Positions 48,112-57,244 are shown, counted from the first letter of the stretch. The stretch is 64,000 bases of DNA from HRBIN12 sp964447335 (GCA_964447335.1 CAYUSA010000011.1:1-64000), one strand, 5' to 3'. Translations and numbers: made by a program. Notes: generated by a model from the letters alone, not told the origin.

Positions 48112-49379
48112 TTCGGCGGCGTCTCGAGCCCGTAGAGCTGCGCGAGGAGCTTCGCGTGCGCGTCCTCGGTCCCGGGGACCGAGAGCTCCTTCAACCGCAC
48201 GATCGGATCGTGCAGAAGCTTCGCCGCGATGCCGCGCGCGACCGCCTCGACGGCCTCGCGCTCGTCGGGCGTGAGAGAGGCGAGCTCGGAGCGCGCGCGG
48301 TCGAGCTCGGCGGCGATGATCGCGTCGCCGCGTTCGCGCAGGGCGTGGATGAGCGGCGCGAGGCGCTCGGAGCGCTGCCGCACGGCGAAGCGGTGGACCT
48401 CGCGCTCGATGAGCTCACGCGCGGCCACGATGTCCTCGGCCACGCCGTCGGCGCGCGAGGTGAAGCTCTCGCGGAGGCCCTCGATGTCGACGAGGCGCAC
48501 GTGCGGGACCTCGGCGGCCGAGGGCTCGACGTCACGCGGCACGGCGAGGTCCAGGACGAACAGCGGGCGCTCGCGGCCGGCGAGGGCCGCGCGGAGCATG
48601 TCCGCGTGGATCACGATGCCCGAGGCGCCCGTGGCCGAGATCACGAGGTCGGCGCCCGCCAGGGCGCCCGGCAGCGCGTCGAGATCGCCGTGCTCGGCCT
48701 CGGCGCGCTCCGCGAGCGCTCGGGCTCGCTCGAGCGACCGGTTGAAGATGCGGAGGGTCCCGACGCCGCGAGCGTGCAGGTGCTTCGCGGCCAGGGCGGC
48801 CATCTGCCCGGCGCCGCCGACGAGCGCGGTGCGTACCTCCAGCCCGCCGAGGGTCTCGGTCGCGAGGTCGGCGCCGGCCGCCACGAACGCGTCGGGCGCC
48901 GAGCCCACGCCGGTCTCGGTCCGCACGCGCCGGCCCGCTCGCGCAGCGCCGTGGAACAGGCCCGTGAGGACGTGGCCCGCTCCGCCCTCGGCCTCGGCGG
49001 TGCGGAAGGCGTCGCGGACCTGGGACAGGATCTGCGGCTCGCCGACGACCATCGAGTCCAGGCCCGAGGCGACCTCGAACAGGTGCAGGACGGCGTCCTC
49101 CTCGTAGTGCGAGTACAGCGGCTCCGCGAGCTGCTCGAGGGGGACCTCGCGCGGCTCGGCGAGCAGGCGCTTCAGGGCCTGGAACCCGGCGTGATAGGCC
49201 GGGACGCTCGCGTAGACCTCGACGCGGTTGCAGGTGGAAAGGACGACCGCCTCGTCGATCGCGGGGTCCTCGGCGATGCGCCGGTACGCCTTCCCGAGGT
49301 CCTCGTCGGCGAACGCGAGCCGTTCGAGAAGTTCGACGGACGCGCGACGGTGCGAGATGCCGAGGGCGAGGATGGCCAT
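48108..49379 (-). CDS. hemA: Glutamyl-tRNA reductase (second copy, in hemACD operon)
   Basis: 423 aa. Begins MAILALGISHRRASVELLERL and has VLSTCNRVEVYA with the catalytic Cys, GLDSMVVGEPQILSQVRDAF, and the NADPH-binding ALVGGAGQMAALAAKHL. It heads the hemA-hemC-hemD operon and is the more canonical of the two copies in this window; the other lies at 13501-14838. Length is normal. Divergent from the P1-family peptidase gene. Confidence 0.95.
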   Translation of the reverse strand: MAILALGISHRRASVELLERLAFADEDLGKAYRRIAEDPAIDEAVVLSTCNRVEVYASVPAYHAGFQALKRLLAEPREVPLEQLAEPLYSHYEEDAVLHLFEVASGLDSMVVGEPQILSQVRDAFRTAEAEGGAGHVLTGLFHGAARAGRRVRTETGVGSAPDAFVAAGADLATETLGGLEVRTALVGGAGQMAALAAKHLHARGVGTLRIFNRSLERARALAERAEAEHGDLDALPGALAGADLVISATGASGIVIHADMLRAALAGRERPLFVLDLAVPRDVEPSAAEVPHVRLVDIEGLRESFTSRADGVAEDIVAARELIEREVHRFAVRQRSERLAPLIHALRERGDAIIAAELDRARSELASLTPDEREAVEAVARGIAAKLLHDPIVRLKELSVPGTEDAHAKLLAQLYGLETPPK

Positions 49380-49479
49380 GGGTGCGGGGTCATCGTACCG
49401 AACGTCGCAGGTAGGACGGCCCGCTCGACGGCCGTCGGCGCTGCGGTAGCCTCTCGCGGGTCCGACGGGAGGAGGCACG

Positions 49480-50562
49480 GTGGGACGGGGAAGGGCGAGG
49501 GAGCTCGGCGTCGCGATCGGAGAGCTTGCGACCGGCGCATCGAACGCGATCACGGACGTGGACGGCGTGCGCGTCGGCCACGTGAGCGTGCTCGAGCGCG
49601 AGGACGGCGATCCCCACGCGATCCGCACCGGCGTGACGGCGATCTTCCCGCACGAGGCTCACCCGTGGGACGAGCCCGTCTACGCCGGCGTCCACATCCT
49701 GAACGGCTACGGGGAGACGATCGGCGTCAACCACCTATCCGAGTGGGGACTGCTGATGACCCCGATCGTGCTGACCTCGACCGCGCAGATCGGCAAGGCG
49801 TACGACGCCACGCTGCGGTGGGCGGCCGGGTTCGACGAGCGCGGGGCGCGCGAGATCATGCCCGTCGTCAGCGAGTGCGACGACGGCTACCTGAACGACA
49901 CGCTGTCCTTCCCGCTCACCGACGAGCACGTGGCAGCGGCGCTCGACGCCGCGACCGGAGGGCCGGTCGAGGAGGGCTCGGTCGGCGCCGGCGTCGGGAT
50001 GCAGTGCTTCGACTTCAAGGGCGGCATCGGGACGGCCTCGCGAGTGGCGGGGGAGTTCACGGTCGGCGCCCTGGTGCTCACGAACCACGGCGACCGGCGC
50101 GAGCTGCGGCTCGACGGCGTGCCGGTCGGCCGCGAGCTCACCGACCGCATGCCGGGCGAGCACCACGAGGGGTCGTGCGTCGTCGTGCTCGCGGCGGACG
50201 CGCCGATGCTCCCGCATCAGCTCCGGCGCATGGCCGTCCGGGCAGGCATGGGGCTCGCGCGGGGCGGCTCGTACGCCTCGAACGGCTCGGGTGAGCAGAT
50301 GCTCGCGTTCTCGACCGCGAACCGGCTGCCGATGGAGGGCGGTCGTGTCGTCCAGGTCCGCGCCGTGGCCGACGGGCCCGAGCGCGACCCGTGGCCACTC
50401 TCGACGCTCTTCCAGGCCGTGGTCGAGGCGACCGAGGAGGCCGTCGCGAACGCGCTGTTCGCCGCGACGACCGTCGTCGGCCGCGACGGCCACGCGCTCC
50501 ACGCGATGCCGGTCGAGCGCGCGCTCGAGATCCTCGAGCGCCACGGTCGTCTCGCGCCCTAG
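49480..50562 (+). CDS. P1/S58 (DmpA-like) aminopeptidase
   Basis: 360 aa Ntn-type hydrolase. Conserved elements: NAITDVDGVRVGHVSV, GYGETIGVNHLSEWGLLMTPIVLT, GSVGAGVGMQCFDFKGGIGTASR, and SNGSGEQMLAFSTANR, whose Gly-Ser is the autoprocessing site with the nucleophilic Ser as in DmpA/BapA. These enzymes release N-terminal D- or beta-amino acids or amides. No signal peptide. GTG start at 49480. Physiological substrate unknown. Confidence 0.9.
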   Translation: MGRGRARELGVAIGELATGASNAITDVDGVRVGHVSVLEREDGDPHAIRTGVTAIFPHEAHPWDEPVYAGVHILNGYGETIGVNHLSEWGLLMTPIVLTSTAQIGKAYDATLRWAAGFDERGAREIMPVVSECDDGYLNDTLSFPLTDEHVAAALDAATGGPVEEGSVGAGVGMQCFDFKGGIGTASRVAGEFTVGALVLTNHGDRRELRLDGVPVGRELTDRMPGEHHEGSCVVVLAADAPMLPHQLRRMAVRAGMGLARGGSYASNGSGEQMLAFSTANRLPMEGGRVVQVRAVADGPERDPWPLSTLFQAVVEATEEAVANALFAATTVVGRDGHALHAMPVERALEILERHGRLAP

Positions 50563-50665
50563 GGCCGAGGACCGGCGCGCGCTCGTCGGGACGCACGCCC
50601 GCCGGAGCGCCGCACGCCCGCCGGCGCGGTGCGAGCTCGGGCGTGGCTTCCGTACAATCGGCCAC

Positions 50666-50754
50666 GGAGACGTGGCTGAGTGGCCGAAAGCAGCCGCCTG
50701 CTAAGCGGTTAGGGGGATAACACTCCCTCACAGGTTCGAATCCTGTCGTCTCCG
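50666..50754 (+). tRNA. tRNA-Ser (anticodon GCT)
   Basis: Acceptor arms GGAGACG (50666-50672) and CGTCTCC (50747-50753) pair perfectly. D-loop GGCTGAGTGGC, anticodon loop CTGCTAA, a long class II variable arm (GGGGGATAACACTCCC region) and T-loop GGTTCGAATCC are all present. CCA is not encoded. Class II arm plus GCT anticodon identify Ser. Confidence 0.96.
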
Positions 50755-50790
50755 CCGGAGCGAGGGTCGAGGCGGAGCGGGCGCGTCCGT

Positions 50791-51447
50791 ATGCTGGAGG
50801 GCGTGCGCGCGGCCCTTATCGACCTGTTCGACACCCTCGTCTGGAGCGAGTGGCGCGTGCTGCGGAGCCGGCTGAGCGACTCGATCGGCGTGGACCCGGC
50901 GACGCTCGAGCTCGCGTACGACGTCACCTACACGATGCGCCAGACCGGTGGCTACGGCAGCGCCGAGGGCGACATGGCCGCCCTCGTCGAGGCCTGTGGG
51001 CTCGAGCCCGTTCCGGCGTTCGTGCGCGAGCTCACCGAGCTCGTGAGCGGCCACCTCGACGGTGGGATCCACGTGTACGAGGACTCGATCCCCGCGCTCC
51101 GCGGGCTGCGCGAGCAGGGCGTCGCGACGGCGATCGTCAGCAACTGCGACCACTTCGCGCGACCGCTCCTGCGCGCGACCGGCCTGGATCGCGAGGTCGA
51201 CGCCCTCGTGCTCTCGTGCGAGGTGGGAGCCCACAAGCCGCAGCCGGCGATCTACCGCGCCACGCTCGAGGCCCTCGGCGCCCGGCCCGAGGAGGCCGTG
51301 TTCGTCGACGACCAGCCCCCGTACCTCGACGGCGCGGCCGCGCTCGGCATCGACACGCGATACATCCGCCGAGTGAACGAGCCCTGGGAGGGCCACCACG
51401 ATCCGGGCGACCACGCCGTCATCGCCGCCCTCACGGCGCTCCTGTGA
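50791..51447 (+). CDS. HAD-family hydrolase
   Basis: 218 aa. Motif I ALIDLFDTLVW (nucleophilic Asp), motif II AIVSNCDH, motif III Lys in VGAHKPQPAIY and motif IV AVFVDDQPPYLDGA. Helical cap between motifs I and II puts it in subfamily I, typical of phosphoglycolate phosphatase- or haloacid-dehalogenase-like enzymes. Substrate cannot be told. Lies between two tRNA genes. Confidence 0.92.
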   Translation: MLEGVRAALIDLFDTLVWSEWRVLRSRLSDSIGVDPATLELAYDVTYTMRQTGGYGSAEGDMAALVEACGLEPVPAFVRELTELVSGHLDGGIHVYEDSIPALRGLREQGVATAIVSNCDHFARPLLRATGLDREVDALVLSCEVGAHKPQPAIYRATLEALGARPEEAVFVDDQPPYLDGAAALGIDTRYIRRVNEPWEGHHDPGDHAVIAALTALL

Positions 51448-51470
51448 GCGTCTGTATGCTTGTCCTCTGA

Positions 51471-51543
51471 GCGCCGGTAGCTCAATGGATAGAGCATCTG
51501 ACTACGGATCAGAAGGTTGGGGGTTCGACTCCCTCCCGGCGCG
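51471..51543 (+). tRNA. tRNA-Arg (anticodon ACG)
   Basis: Acceptor GCGCCGG (51471-51477) pairs with CCGGCGC (51536-51542). D-arm AGCTCAATGGATAGAGC, anticodon loop CTACGGA, T-arm GGGGGTTCGACTCCCTC. CCA not encoded. The 3' 42 nt, from the anticodon loop on, recur at 54123-54166, the usual signature of an integration site. Confidence 0.96.
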
Positions 51544-51545
51544 CT
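51502..51545 (+). repeat. Direct repeat, left copy (3' half of tRNA-Arg; putative attL)
   Basis: 44 nt from the anticodon loop of tRNA-Arg through two bases beyond the tRNA. 42 of 44 positions match the right copy at 54123-54166. Tyrosine integrases typically use exactly this part of a tRNA gene as core site. Confidence 0.85.
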
Positions 51546-52158
51546 AGCTGACGAAGACGCCCTTGGTCACGTCGAAGAGGAACACGGTGCCGTCCTCCGC
51601 CTGAACGGTCAGCATGGGCGCGGCATCGTCGGCCTTGACGATCTCGACGGTACCCGCGGCGGTCGGTGTACGGATGAACCGGCCCGGGCCACCACCGTAT
51701 GGCATGACGACCACGCCACCCGACTTCAGATCTGCCGTCAGGGCGCCGGCGTACACCCACACGAAGTCCGTCTCACCCGGTCCGAGCCTCCCGACCCAGT
51801 AGTTCGAGAAGTCGTACGTGGGGAGGATGTTCTCCGTTGCCTCGAATACGCCGGTCTCGGGGACGTACGGAGCGAGATCCTTCTCGATGAGTTCGATCGT
51901 GACCCCGGACCCGTCTGTGAGCGGCGAGCAGATCGTCGCGAACCTGGCCTCGTACTCGGCGACGAGCTCTCGCAGGAGATCCGGATCGCTCGGCATCGTG
52001 CCGCCGAACACCTCGTGCTGAAGAGCTGCGATCTGGTCCGGACAGGGCAGGTCGTCACTCGATGCGATCGCGACGCCGAAGCCGGTGGCTCCCGATACCA
52101 CGATGGCCACGGAGACCACGAAGATGCTCCTGCGGGAGCGCGGGTTCCTCGTCGCCAC
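51544..52158 (-). CDS. Hypothetical exported protein
   Basis: 204 aa from the GTG at 52158, supported by an AAGGAAG ribosome site 6 nt upstream (an ATG at 52242 would add 28 residues of non-conserved-looking sequence). Twin-Arg-like basic start then a hydrophobic helix (SIFVVSVAIVVSGATGFGVAIA), followed by an exported domain with two Cys (LPCPDQIAALQ, FATICSPLTDG) that could form a disulfide. Its TAG stop directly abuts the end of tRNA-Arg on the other strand. Unknown function. Confidence 0.7.
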   Translation of the reverse strand: MATRNPRSRRSIFVVSVAIVVSGATGFGVAIASSDDLPCPDQIAALQHEVFGGTMPSDPDLLRELVAEYEARFATICSPLTDGSGVTIELIEKDLAPYVPETGVFEATENILPTYDFSNYWVGRLGPGETDFVWVYAGALTADLKSGGVVVMPYGGGPGRFIRTPTAAGTVEIVKADDAAPMLTVQAEDGTVFLFDVTKGVFVS

Positions 52159-52277
52159 GGTCGGCTTCCTTCCATCCCGCCATCTCGGACCGGCGCTTCT
52201 GCATGCTACGGCTCCATCGCCGATCCCGTGGGCTGTGTTCACATCTGACGGGACCCGACGCTCTGTAAGGGTGCGAC

Positions 52278-52739
52278 GTGGACGAGGAGTCGACCTTCGA
52301 GATGCTCTACCGACGCACGGGTCCCCGCCTGTGGCGAGCGATCTACGCCTTCACCGCGGGCCGCCGAGAGGTGACCGACGACGTGGTGGCGGAGGCGTTC
52401 GCTCGCACGTTGGAGCGGGGTCGCTCGGTGCGCGACCCGGATCGGTACCTGTACCGCGTCGCGTTCCGGCTCGCGGCGCAGGAGCTCCGGCGTCCCGGGA
52501 CGGTTCCGTCCGTGCCCGAGGCGCCGATCACGAGCGAGGACGGGATGGTTGACCTCCTTCCGGCGCTACGTCGGCTGTCACCCGGGCAGCGCGCGGCGGT
52601 GTACCTCCGCTACCAGGCCGACCTGCCGATCGCCGAGATCGCGAAGCTCATGGACACGTCGTCCGCGGTGGTGCGGGTGCATCTGATGCGAGGCCGCCGG
52701 CGACTCGCCGAACTGCTTCCGGAGGTCGACGATGCCTGA
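52278..52739 (+). CDS. ECF-type RNA polymerase sigma factor
   Basis: 153 aa. Region 2 (FEMLYRRTGPRLWRAIYAFTAGRREVTDDVVAEAFARTLERG) and region 4 (PALRRLSPGQRAAVYLRYQADLPIAEIAKLMDTSSAVVRVHLMRGRRRLAELL) are recognisable. Region 2 is somewhat divergent, as in the SigE/SigK-like actinobacterial groups. The next gene overlaps by 8 nt and encodes a single-pass membrane protein, the usual sigma/anti-sigma pairing. GTG start at 52278. Confidence 0.9.
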   Translation: MDEESTFEMLYRRTGPRLWRAIYAFTAGRREVTDDVVAEAFARTLERGRSVRDPDRYLYRVAFRLAAQELRRPGTVPSVPEAPITSEDGMVDLLPALRRLSPGQRAAVYLRYQADLPIAEIAKLMDTSSAVVRVHLMRGRRRLAELLPEVDDA

Positions 52740-54054
52740 GCGCTGGCGCAGTGAGCTCGAGAAGCTGGAACGGATCGGTCCCGAGCGAGCGAAGCTGCAG
52801 GCCCGGGTGTCTGGAGGTCCTCGGCTCCCGGAGCCGCCCGCGTCGCCGGTCTCCAGGGTCGCCGCCGCTGGCGTGGCGCTCGCGGTCGCCGTAGCCGCGA
52901 TCGGGTTCGCCGTGGTCGCGCTCCGCGGCGACGGGTCGAGGGCGGCCGGCCCCGACCCGGCGGAGGTGTGCGGGTTCACGAGCCAGGGCGGTCCCGAAGT
53001 CGTCAAGCTCGACTCGCTCGATCGCGAGCCCACCCGGGCCGTGCTCGACGAGCCGGGGCACCCCGCGTCCGAGTTGGACGCGCCGGGTGCGGGGGCGCTG
53101 CAGGACTACCTCGCGACACCCGCGGCCGTGAACGCCCCCTCCTCGGGATGGCGAGTGCTGATCGAGGAACCCGGCTCCGTGACGTTCGGCGCCCCTTTCG
53201 ACAGCGAGGGCCGGTGGTTCGTCGTGGGTTTCGAGGAGCGGCAGGGGCGATGGCACCCGTCGACGGAGATGCTCGCCAACGAGGTTCCGACCGACGCACA
53301 GATGGGCGCTGGGCTTCGGCTCGAATGGTCCGGGCCGGTAGATCTCGCGAACGCGAACTCCCAGCCGACCCTGTCGCTCGTGAACGACTCGAGCGGCGTG
53401 TGGAGCGACGCGAGGGGTGAGCATTGGGCGGTCGCTCACGTCTTCGACCGGGAGACGGGCCTTCAGGTCGAGGAGGGGGATACCTCCATCGCGGGCGTGG
53501 GAACGCGCTACAGCCTGGAGCCCGGCGGGCGCGCGACGCTCCCGGTGACGCTCGGCGGCGCGCGGAACCTCGCCCCCGGCGAGTACGACGTGGTCGCCTG
53601 TGTTCCTGCCCTCGCTCTGGCCTCACCGGTGGGGACGTTGCGGGTGCTCCCGCCGGGAAGCGGGCCCGCGGTGCCGGACGTGGCGGTGCTGCGCTACCGG
53701 GGGGGTGACGGTGGTGGCATGGCGGCGTTGGGAGGCGGCGTGCTGGCCGTCCGGGATGGCTGCCTCGCGGTCGAAGACGCGCCCTACGAGCCGACGTTCG
53801 TCATCTGGCCTCCGGGGTGGCGGCTTCAGGAGGAAGGCGACCGGCTCGTCTTGGTCGATGCGATCGGGGAACCCGTCGCCCACGTCGGGGACCGGATCAC
53901 CTTCGGTGGAGGGTTCCTCCATCTCGGCTGGGCGAGTGACCTCGTCCTCGAGCCGATCCCGGAGTCGTGCCGCGTGTCCGGTGAGCGGTACTTCCTAACC
54001 ACCGGCGAGATCGTCGAGAGCGAGCCAGGAACGCCGTCGGAGGAGAGCGGATAG
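52732..54054 (+). CDS. Anti-sigma-like single-pass membrane protein with large exported domain
   Basis: 440 aa. A ~40-residue cytoplasmic N-terminus (RWRSELEKLERIGPERAKLQAR), a membrane helix (VAAAGVALAVAVAAIGFAVVAL) and a ~370-residue exported region with beta-rich sequence and four spaced Cys (VCGF, VVACVP, GCLAV, SCRVS). Overlap with the ECF sigma gene implies it binds and inhibits that sigma factor. No zinc-binding HxxxCxxC anti-sigma motif is visible. The exported domain is not recognised. Confidence 0.72.
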   Translation: MPERWRSELEKLERIGPERAKLQARVSGGPRLPEPPASPVSRVAAAGVALAVAVAAIGFAVVALRGDGSRAAGPDPAEVCGFTSQGGPEVVKLDSLDREPTRAVLDEPGHPASELDAPGAGALQDYLATPAAVNAPSSGWRVLIEEPGSVTFGAPFDSEGRWFVVGFEERQGRWHPSTEMLANEVPTDAQMGAGLRLEWSGPVDLANANSQPTLSLVNDSSGVWSDARGEHWAVAHVFDRETGLQVEEGDTSIAGVGTRYSLEPGGRATLPVTLGGARNLAPGEYDVVACVPALALASPVGTLRVLPPGSGPAVPDVAVLRYRGGDGGGMAALGGGVLAVRDGCLAVEDAPYEPTFVIWPPGWRLQEEGDRLVLVDAIGEPVAHVGDRITFGGGFLHLGWASDLVLEPIPESCRVSGERYFLTTGEIVESEPGTPSEESG

Positions 54055-54313
54055 CTCCGGGCACAGCGCTCGCCATCGCCTTGCTCCCGACGCGCGGCCG
54101 CACACCGTCCGACCCGTCCTCCCTACGGATCAGCAGGTTGGGGGTTCGACTTCCTCCCGGCGCGCTCCAGGCTCGCATCGACAGCCCGGTGTTCGGCCGC
54201 CGCTCTCTTCGGCTTCGCCCGGCGTCTCGTCGTCGTGCTGACCGCTCGGGTCCACCGAGCCGCGGCCGAAAGCTGGATCTGGGGTACCCGGACTACCCGA
54301 CCTTGTGGACCCG
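54055..54313. other. Intergenic region holding the right tRNA-Arg repeat
   Basis: No gene seen. Apart from the repeat at 54123-54166 I find no structure. Confidence 0.6.
54123..54166 (+). repeat. Direct repeat, right copy (tRNA-Arg 3' fragment; putative attR)
   Basis: Matches the anticodon-loop-to-3'-end part of tRNA-Arg(ACG) with two substitutions (A to C in the anticodon stem, C to T in the T-arm). The 5' half of a tRNA is absent upstream, so this is not a second tRNA gene. Confidence 0.85.
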
Positions 54314-54514
54314 TTAGTCCTCGCGCTCCTCGCCGTTCGCGACCAGCTCCTCGAGCGCGGCTCGGGCGTCGGGCTTGGTCGGGAAGTGGCGTACGTCGAC
54401 CCAGCGGTGTCCGTCCTCGTGCCGGCGCTGCAGCGCGAAGCCACCGCGGCTCCGGGCTCGATCCGCAGCCTCCATGCCGAGCCCGACCCCGAACAGTTGC
54501 TGCGCGTCGCTCAT
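54314..54514 (-). CDS. Small hypothetical protein (66 aa)
   Basis: 66 aa, starting at the ATG at 54514 with GGAGGGG 5 nt upstream. Sequence is mixed basic/acidic with GGFALQRRHEDGHRWVDVRHFPTKPDARAALEELV, suggesting a compact alpha/beta fold. No recognised family. Lies just right of the putative island. Confidence 0.6.
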   Translation of the reverse strand: MSDAQQLFGVGLGMEAADRARSRGGFALQRRHEDGHRWVDVRHFPTKPDARAALEELVANGEERED

Positions 54515-54720
54515 CGTCGCCCCTCCCTCACGCGGGTCCGCTCGCTGAGGATATGCGAGAGAACGCTCGGAGCTCGCACCCCTGGCGGCAGCCTCGCCGG
54601 CAACGGCCCGAACGACCCGGGGCACAGCGCTCGTGCCGTCGCCGAGCCGAGGGCATCGCCGCCGAGCTCGGCTGACCCGGGGGCCGGAGCCCCGTCGGCA
54701 CTCACTCGTATGCTCGGCGG

Positions 54721-56007
54721 GTGGAGCACGAGCCCGAGCTCGTCGACCGCATCGGCATCCTCCGCCCGCTCCGGATTCGCGACTTCCGGCTGCTGTGGAC
54801 CGGCATGACGGTCTCGATGGTTGGGGACGGCATCTACCTCGTCGCCGTCGCCTGGCAGGCGTACGAGATCTGGAACGAGCCCTCGGCCCTCGCAGCGGTC
54901 GGGCTCGCGTGGAGCGTGCCGCAGATCGCGCTCCTGCTGTTCAGCGGCGTGCTGTCGGACCGGCTCGACCGGCGACACCTGATGATCGCCGGCGACGCCA
55001 TCCGGTTCGTCGCGATCGGCGCCGTCGGGCTCCTATCGCTCGCCGATGAGCTCACGCTGCCGCGGCTCGTCGGCATCGCGGTCGTGTACGGCGCGGGGCA
55101 GGCGGTCTTCGGGCCGGCGTTCTCCTCGATCGTGCCGACGATCGTGCCCGACGACCTCCGCGTGCAGGCGAACTCGCTCGCGCAGTTCGTGCGGCCGTTC
55201 ACGCTCGCGCTCGTGGGACCGGTGGTGGGCGGGTTCCTCATCGCATGGGTGGGGCTCGGGTGGGCGTTCCTGGCGGACGCGGGGACCTTCGTCTTCTCGG
55301 CCGCGATGATCCTGACGATGCGCGTGCGGGCCGTCCCGCGCGAGGAGGCCGAGCACGCCTCGATGTGGGGAGACCTCACCGAGGGCTTCCGGTTCGTCAA
55401 GCAACGGACGTGGCTGTGGGCGTGCATGATCGCCGCCACCGTGAGCCTGCTCTTCACGTGGGGTCCGTGGGACGTGCTCCTCCCGTACGTGGTGAAGAAC
55501 GACCTCGAGGGCTCGGCGGCGTCGCTCGGCGTGGTGTACGGGGCGGGCGGGGTCGGTGCCGTCGCGGTTGCGCTCACTATGGGTCAGCGCGGTCGCTTGC
55601 CCCGCAAGCCGATCACGGTCCTGTACCTCGCGTGGGCGTTCGGGATGCTGCTCGTGGCCGGCTTCGGACTGGTGAGCGAGCTGTGGCAGGCGATGGTGGT
55701 CGCCCTCGTCGCCGAGGCGAGCCTCACGCTGCTCATGGTCATCTGGATCACCCTCATCCAGCGGCTCGTCCCCTCCGAGATGCTCGGGCGCGTGTCCAGC
55801 CTCGACTGGCTCATCTCGACGGCCGGCGTGCCGCTCTCGTTCGCGCTCGTCGGCCCTGCGGCCTCCGCGTTCGGCGTGGACCGGACGCTGATCGCGGCCG
55901 GCGTGCTCGGCGCCGGGCTCACGATGGCGTTCATGTACGTGAGGGGAGCTCGCGACCCCGAGCGCGACGGCAGCCTGCGCGAGGCCGCCGCGGCCGTGAC
56001 CGACTGA
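54721..56007 (+). CDS. MFS transporter (MFS_3 / enterobactin-exporter-like family)
   Basis: 428 aa with 12 predicted helices. RDFRLLWTGMTVSMVGDGIYLVAVAWQAYEIW at the N-terminus and FSGVLSDRLDRRHLMIAGDAIRFV (the conserved loop 2-3 motif G-x-x-x-D-R-x-x-R-R) identify the family, which exports siderophores and drugs. GTG start at 54721. Not in an obvious operon; the aldo/keto reductase follows after 67 nt. Confidence 0.9.
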   Translation: MEHEPELVDRIGILRPLRIRDFRLLWTGMTVSMVGDGIYLVAVAWQAYEIWNEPSALAAVGLAWSVPQIALLLFSGVLSDRLDRRHLMIAGDAIRFVAIGAVGLLSLADELTLPRLVGIAVVYGAGQAVFGPAFSSIVPTIVPDDLRVQANSLAQFVRPFTLALVGPVVGGFLIAWVGLGWAFLADAGTFVFSAAMILTMRVRAVPREEAEHASMWGDLTEGFRFVKQRTWLWACMIAATVSLLFTWGPWDVLLPYVVKNDLEGSAASLGVVYGAGGVGAVAVALTMGQRGRLPRKPITVLYLAWAFGMLLVAGFGLVSELWQAMVVALVAEASLTLLMVIWITLIQRLVPSEMLGRVSSLDWLISTAGVPLSFALVGPAASAFGVDRTLIAAGVLGAGLTMAFMYVRGARDPERDGSLREAAAAVTD

Positions 56008-56074
56008 GCCGCGCGCGGGCCTCACCGCCGTGTGGTCGAATCCCGGCAACGGAACGAGACAGGGGGAGCCCGCC

Positions 56075-57046
56075 ATGGAGTACGTGCACCTCGGCCGCCT
56101 GGGCCTGAAGGTCAGCCGCCTGTGCCTCGGGACCATGAACTTCGGCCCGGAGACGACCGAGGAGGACAGCGACGCGATCATGGATCGCGCGCTCGAGCAC
56201 GGCATCAACTTCTTCGACACGGCGAACGTCTACGGGCGCGGCAAGGGCGTCGGGGCGACCGAGACGATCGTGGGCAACTGGTTCGGCAAGGGCAAAGGCC
56301 GGCGCGAGAAGGTCGTGCTCGCGACGAAGGTCTACGGCGAGATGGGCGAGTGGCCGAACGAGTCGCGGCTCTCGGCGCTGCACATCCGCAACGCCTGCGA
56401 TGCAAGCCTGAAGCGCCTGCAGACGGATCACGTCGACCTGTACCAGATGCACCACATCTACCGCGAGGCCGACTGGGCCGAGATCTGGCAGGCGTTCGAG
56501 ACGCTCGTGCAGCAGGGCAAGGTGCTCTACGTCGGCTCGAGCAACTTCGCCGGCTGGCACATCGCGAAGGCGAACGAGGCCGCGAGGGCGCGCCACGGGC
56601 TCGGCCTCGTGTCCGAGCAGTGCCTCTACAACCTCAACGACCGGATGAGCGAGCTCGAGGTGCTCCCCGCGTGCGAGGGCTACGGCATGGGCGTGATCCC
56701 GTGGAGCCCGCTCGCAGGCGGGTTGCTCGGCGGCGTGCTCGGCAAGATCGAAGGGGGGCGCCGGGCGGGCGAGTGGGTGCAGGAGGACCTGCCGAAGCAC
56801 CGGGCGAAGGTCGAGGCGTACGAGGCGTTCTGCAAGGAGCTCGGCGAGCAGCCGGCGGACGTCGCCCTCGCGTGGCTCCTCGCGAACCCGCTCGTGACGG
56901 CGCCGATCATCGGGCCGCGCACGAAGGCGCAGCTCGACGGCTCGCTCCGCGCGCTCGAGCTCACGCTGGACGAGGCCGCGATGGCCAGGCTCGACGAGAT
57001 CTTCCCCGGCCCCGGCGGCACCGCTCCCGAGGCCTACGCTTGGTAG
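56075..57046 (+). CDS. Aldo/keto reductase
   Basis: 323 aa TIM barrel. Begins MEYVHLGRLGLKVSRLCLGTMNFG; catalytic Asp/Tyr in NFFDTANVYGRGKG, Lys in VVLATKVYG and His in LYQMHHIY; NADPH-binding part ITAPIIGPRTKAQLD-like (VTAPIIGPRTKAQLDGSLRAL). Start set at 56075 with GGGGGAG 6 nt upstream. Substrate unknown; the subfamily resembles YghZ/Tas-type reductases. Confidence 0.94.
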   Translation: MEYVHLGRLGLKVSRLCLGTMNFGPETTEEDSDAIMDRALEHGINFFDTANVYGRGKGVGATETIVGNWFGKGKGRREKVVLATKVYGEMGEWPNESRLSALHIRNACDASLKRLQTDHVDLYQMHHIYREADWAEIWQAFETLVQQGKVLYVGSSNFAGWHIAKANEAARARHGLGLVSEQCLYNLNDRMSELEVLPACEGYGMGVIPWSPLAGGLLGGVLGKIEGGRRAGEWVQEDLPKHRAKVEAYEAFCKELGEQPADVALAWLLANPLVTAPIIGPRTKAQLDGSLRALELTLDEAAMARLDEIFPGPGGTAPEAYAW

Positions 57047-57244
57047 GACACCGAGGGGCGCCCTCGTCGATGCGGGCACGTCTAGTTCGGCGATCACCGC
57101 GTCGCCGGTCTCCAGCAGGCGTGGGCGATCGCCCGGCGTGCGCTCATGGCCACCGAGCGCGTCCGCCGGCGCCGAGGGCTCCTCGTCCGGGCGTGAGCGG
57201 GTCCGGATAGGCTCCGGCCGGAGCTCGAACGCAAGGAGGTTGCC

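Larger units (their letters stand above)
51502..54166. mobile_element. Putative small genomic island inserted at tRNA-Arg(ACG)
   Basis: A 2.6-kb segment bounded by the intact tRNA-Arg and a 44-nt repeat of its 3' half. It carries three genes: an exported hypothetical protein, an ECF-type sigma factor and an anti-sigma-like membrane protein. No integrase, excisionase or transposase is visible, so if it is an integrated element it is a remnant or a non-autonomous one. The alternative is an ancient tRNA fragment left by a larger rearrangement. Confidence 0.55.

Noticed and set aside
54123..54166. A second tRNA-Arg gene
   Set aside because: Only the 3' half is present; no acceptor 5' strand or D-arm upstream.
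57094..57244. Remnant coding sequence upstream of the LiaF-like gene
   Set aside because: Some translations look protein-like, but there is no family match, ribosome site or frame consistency that I can support.
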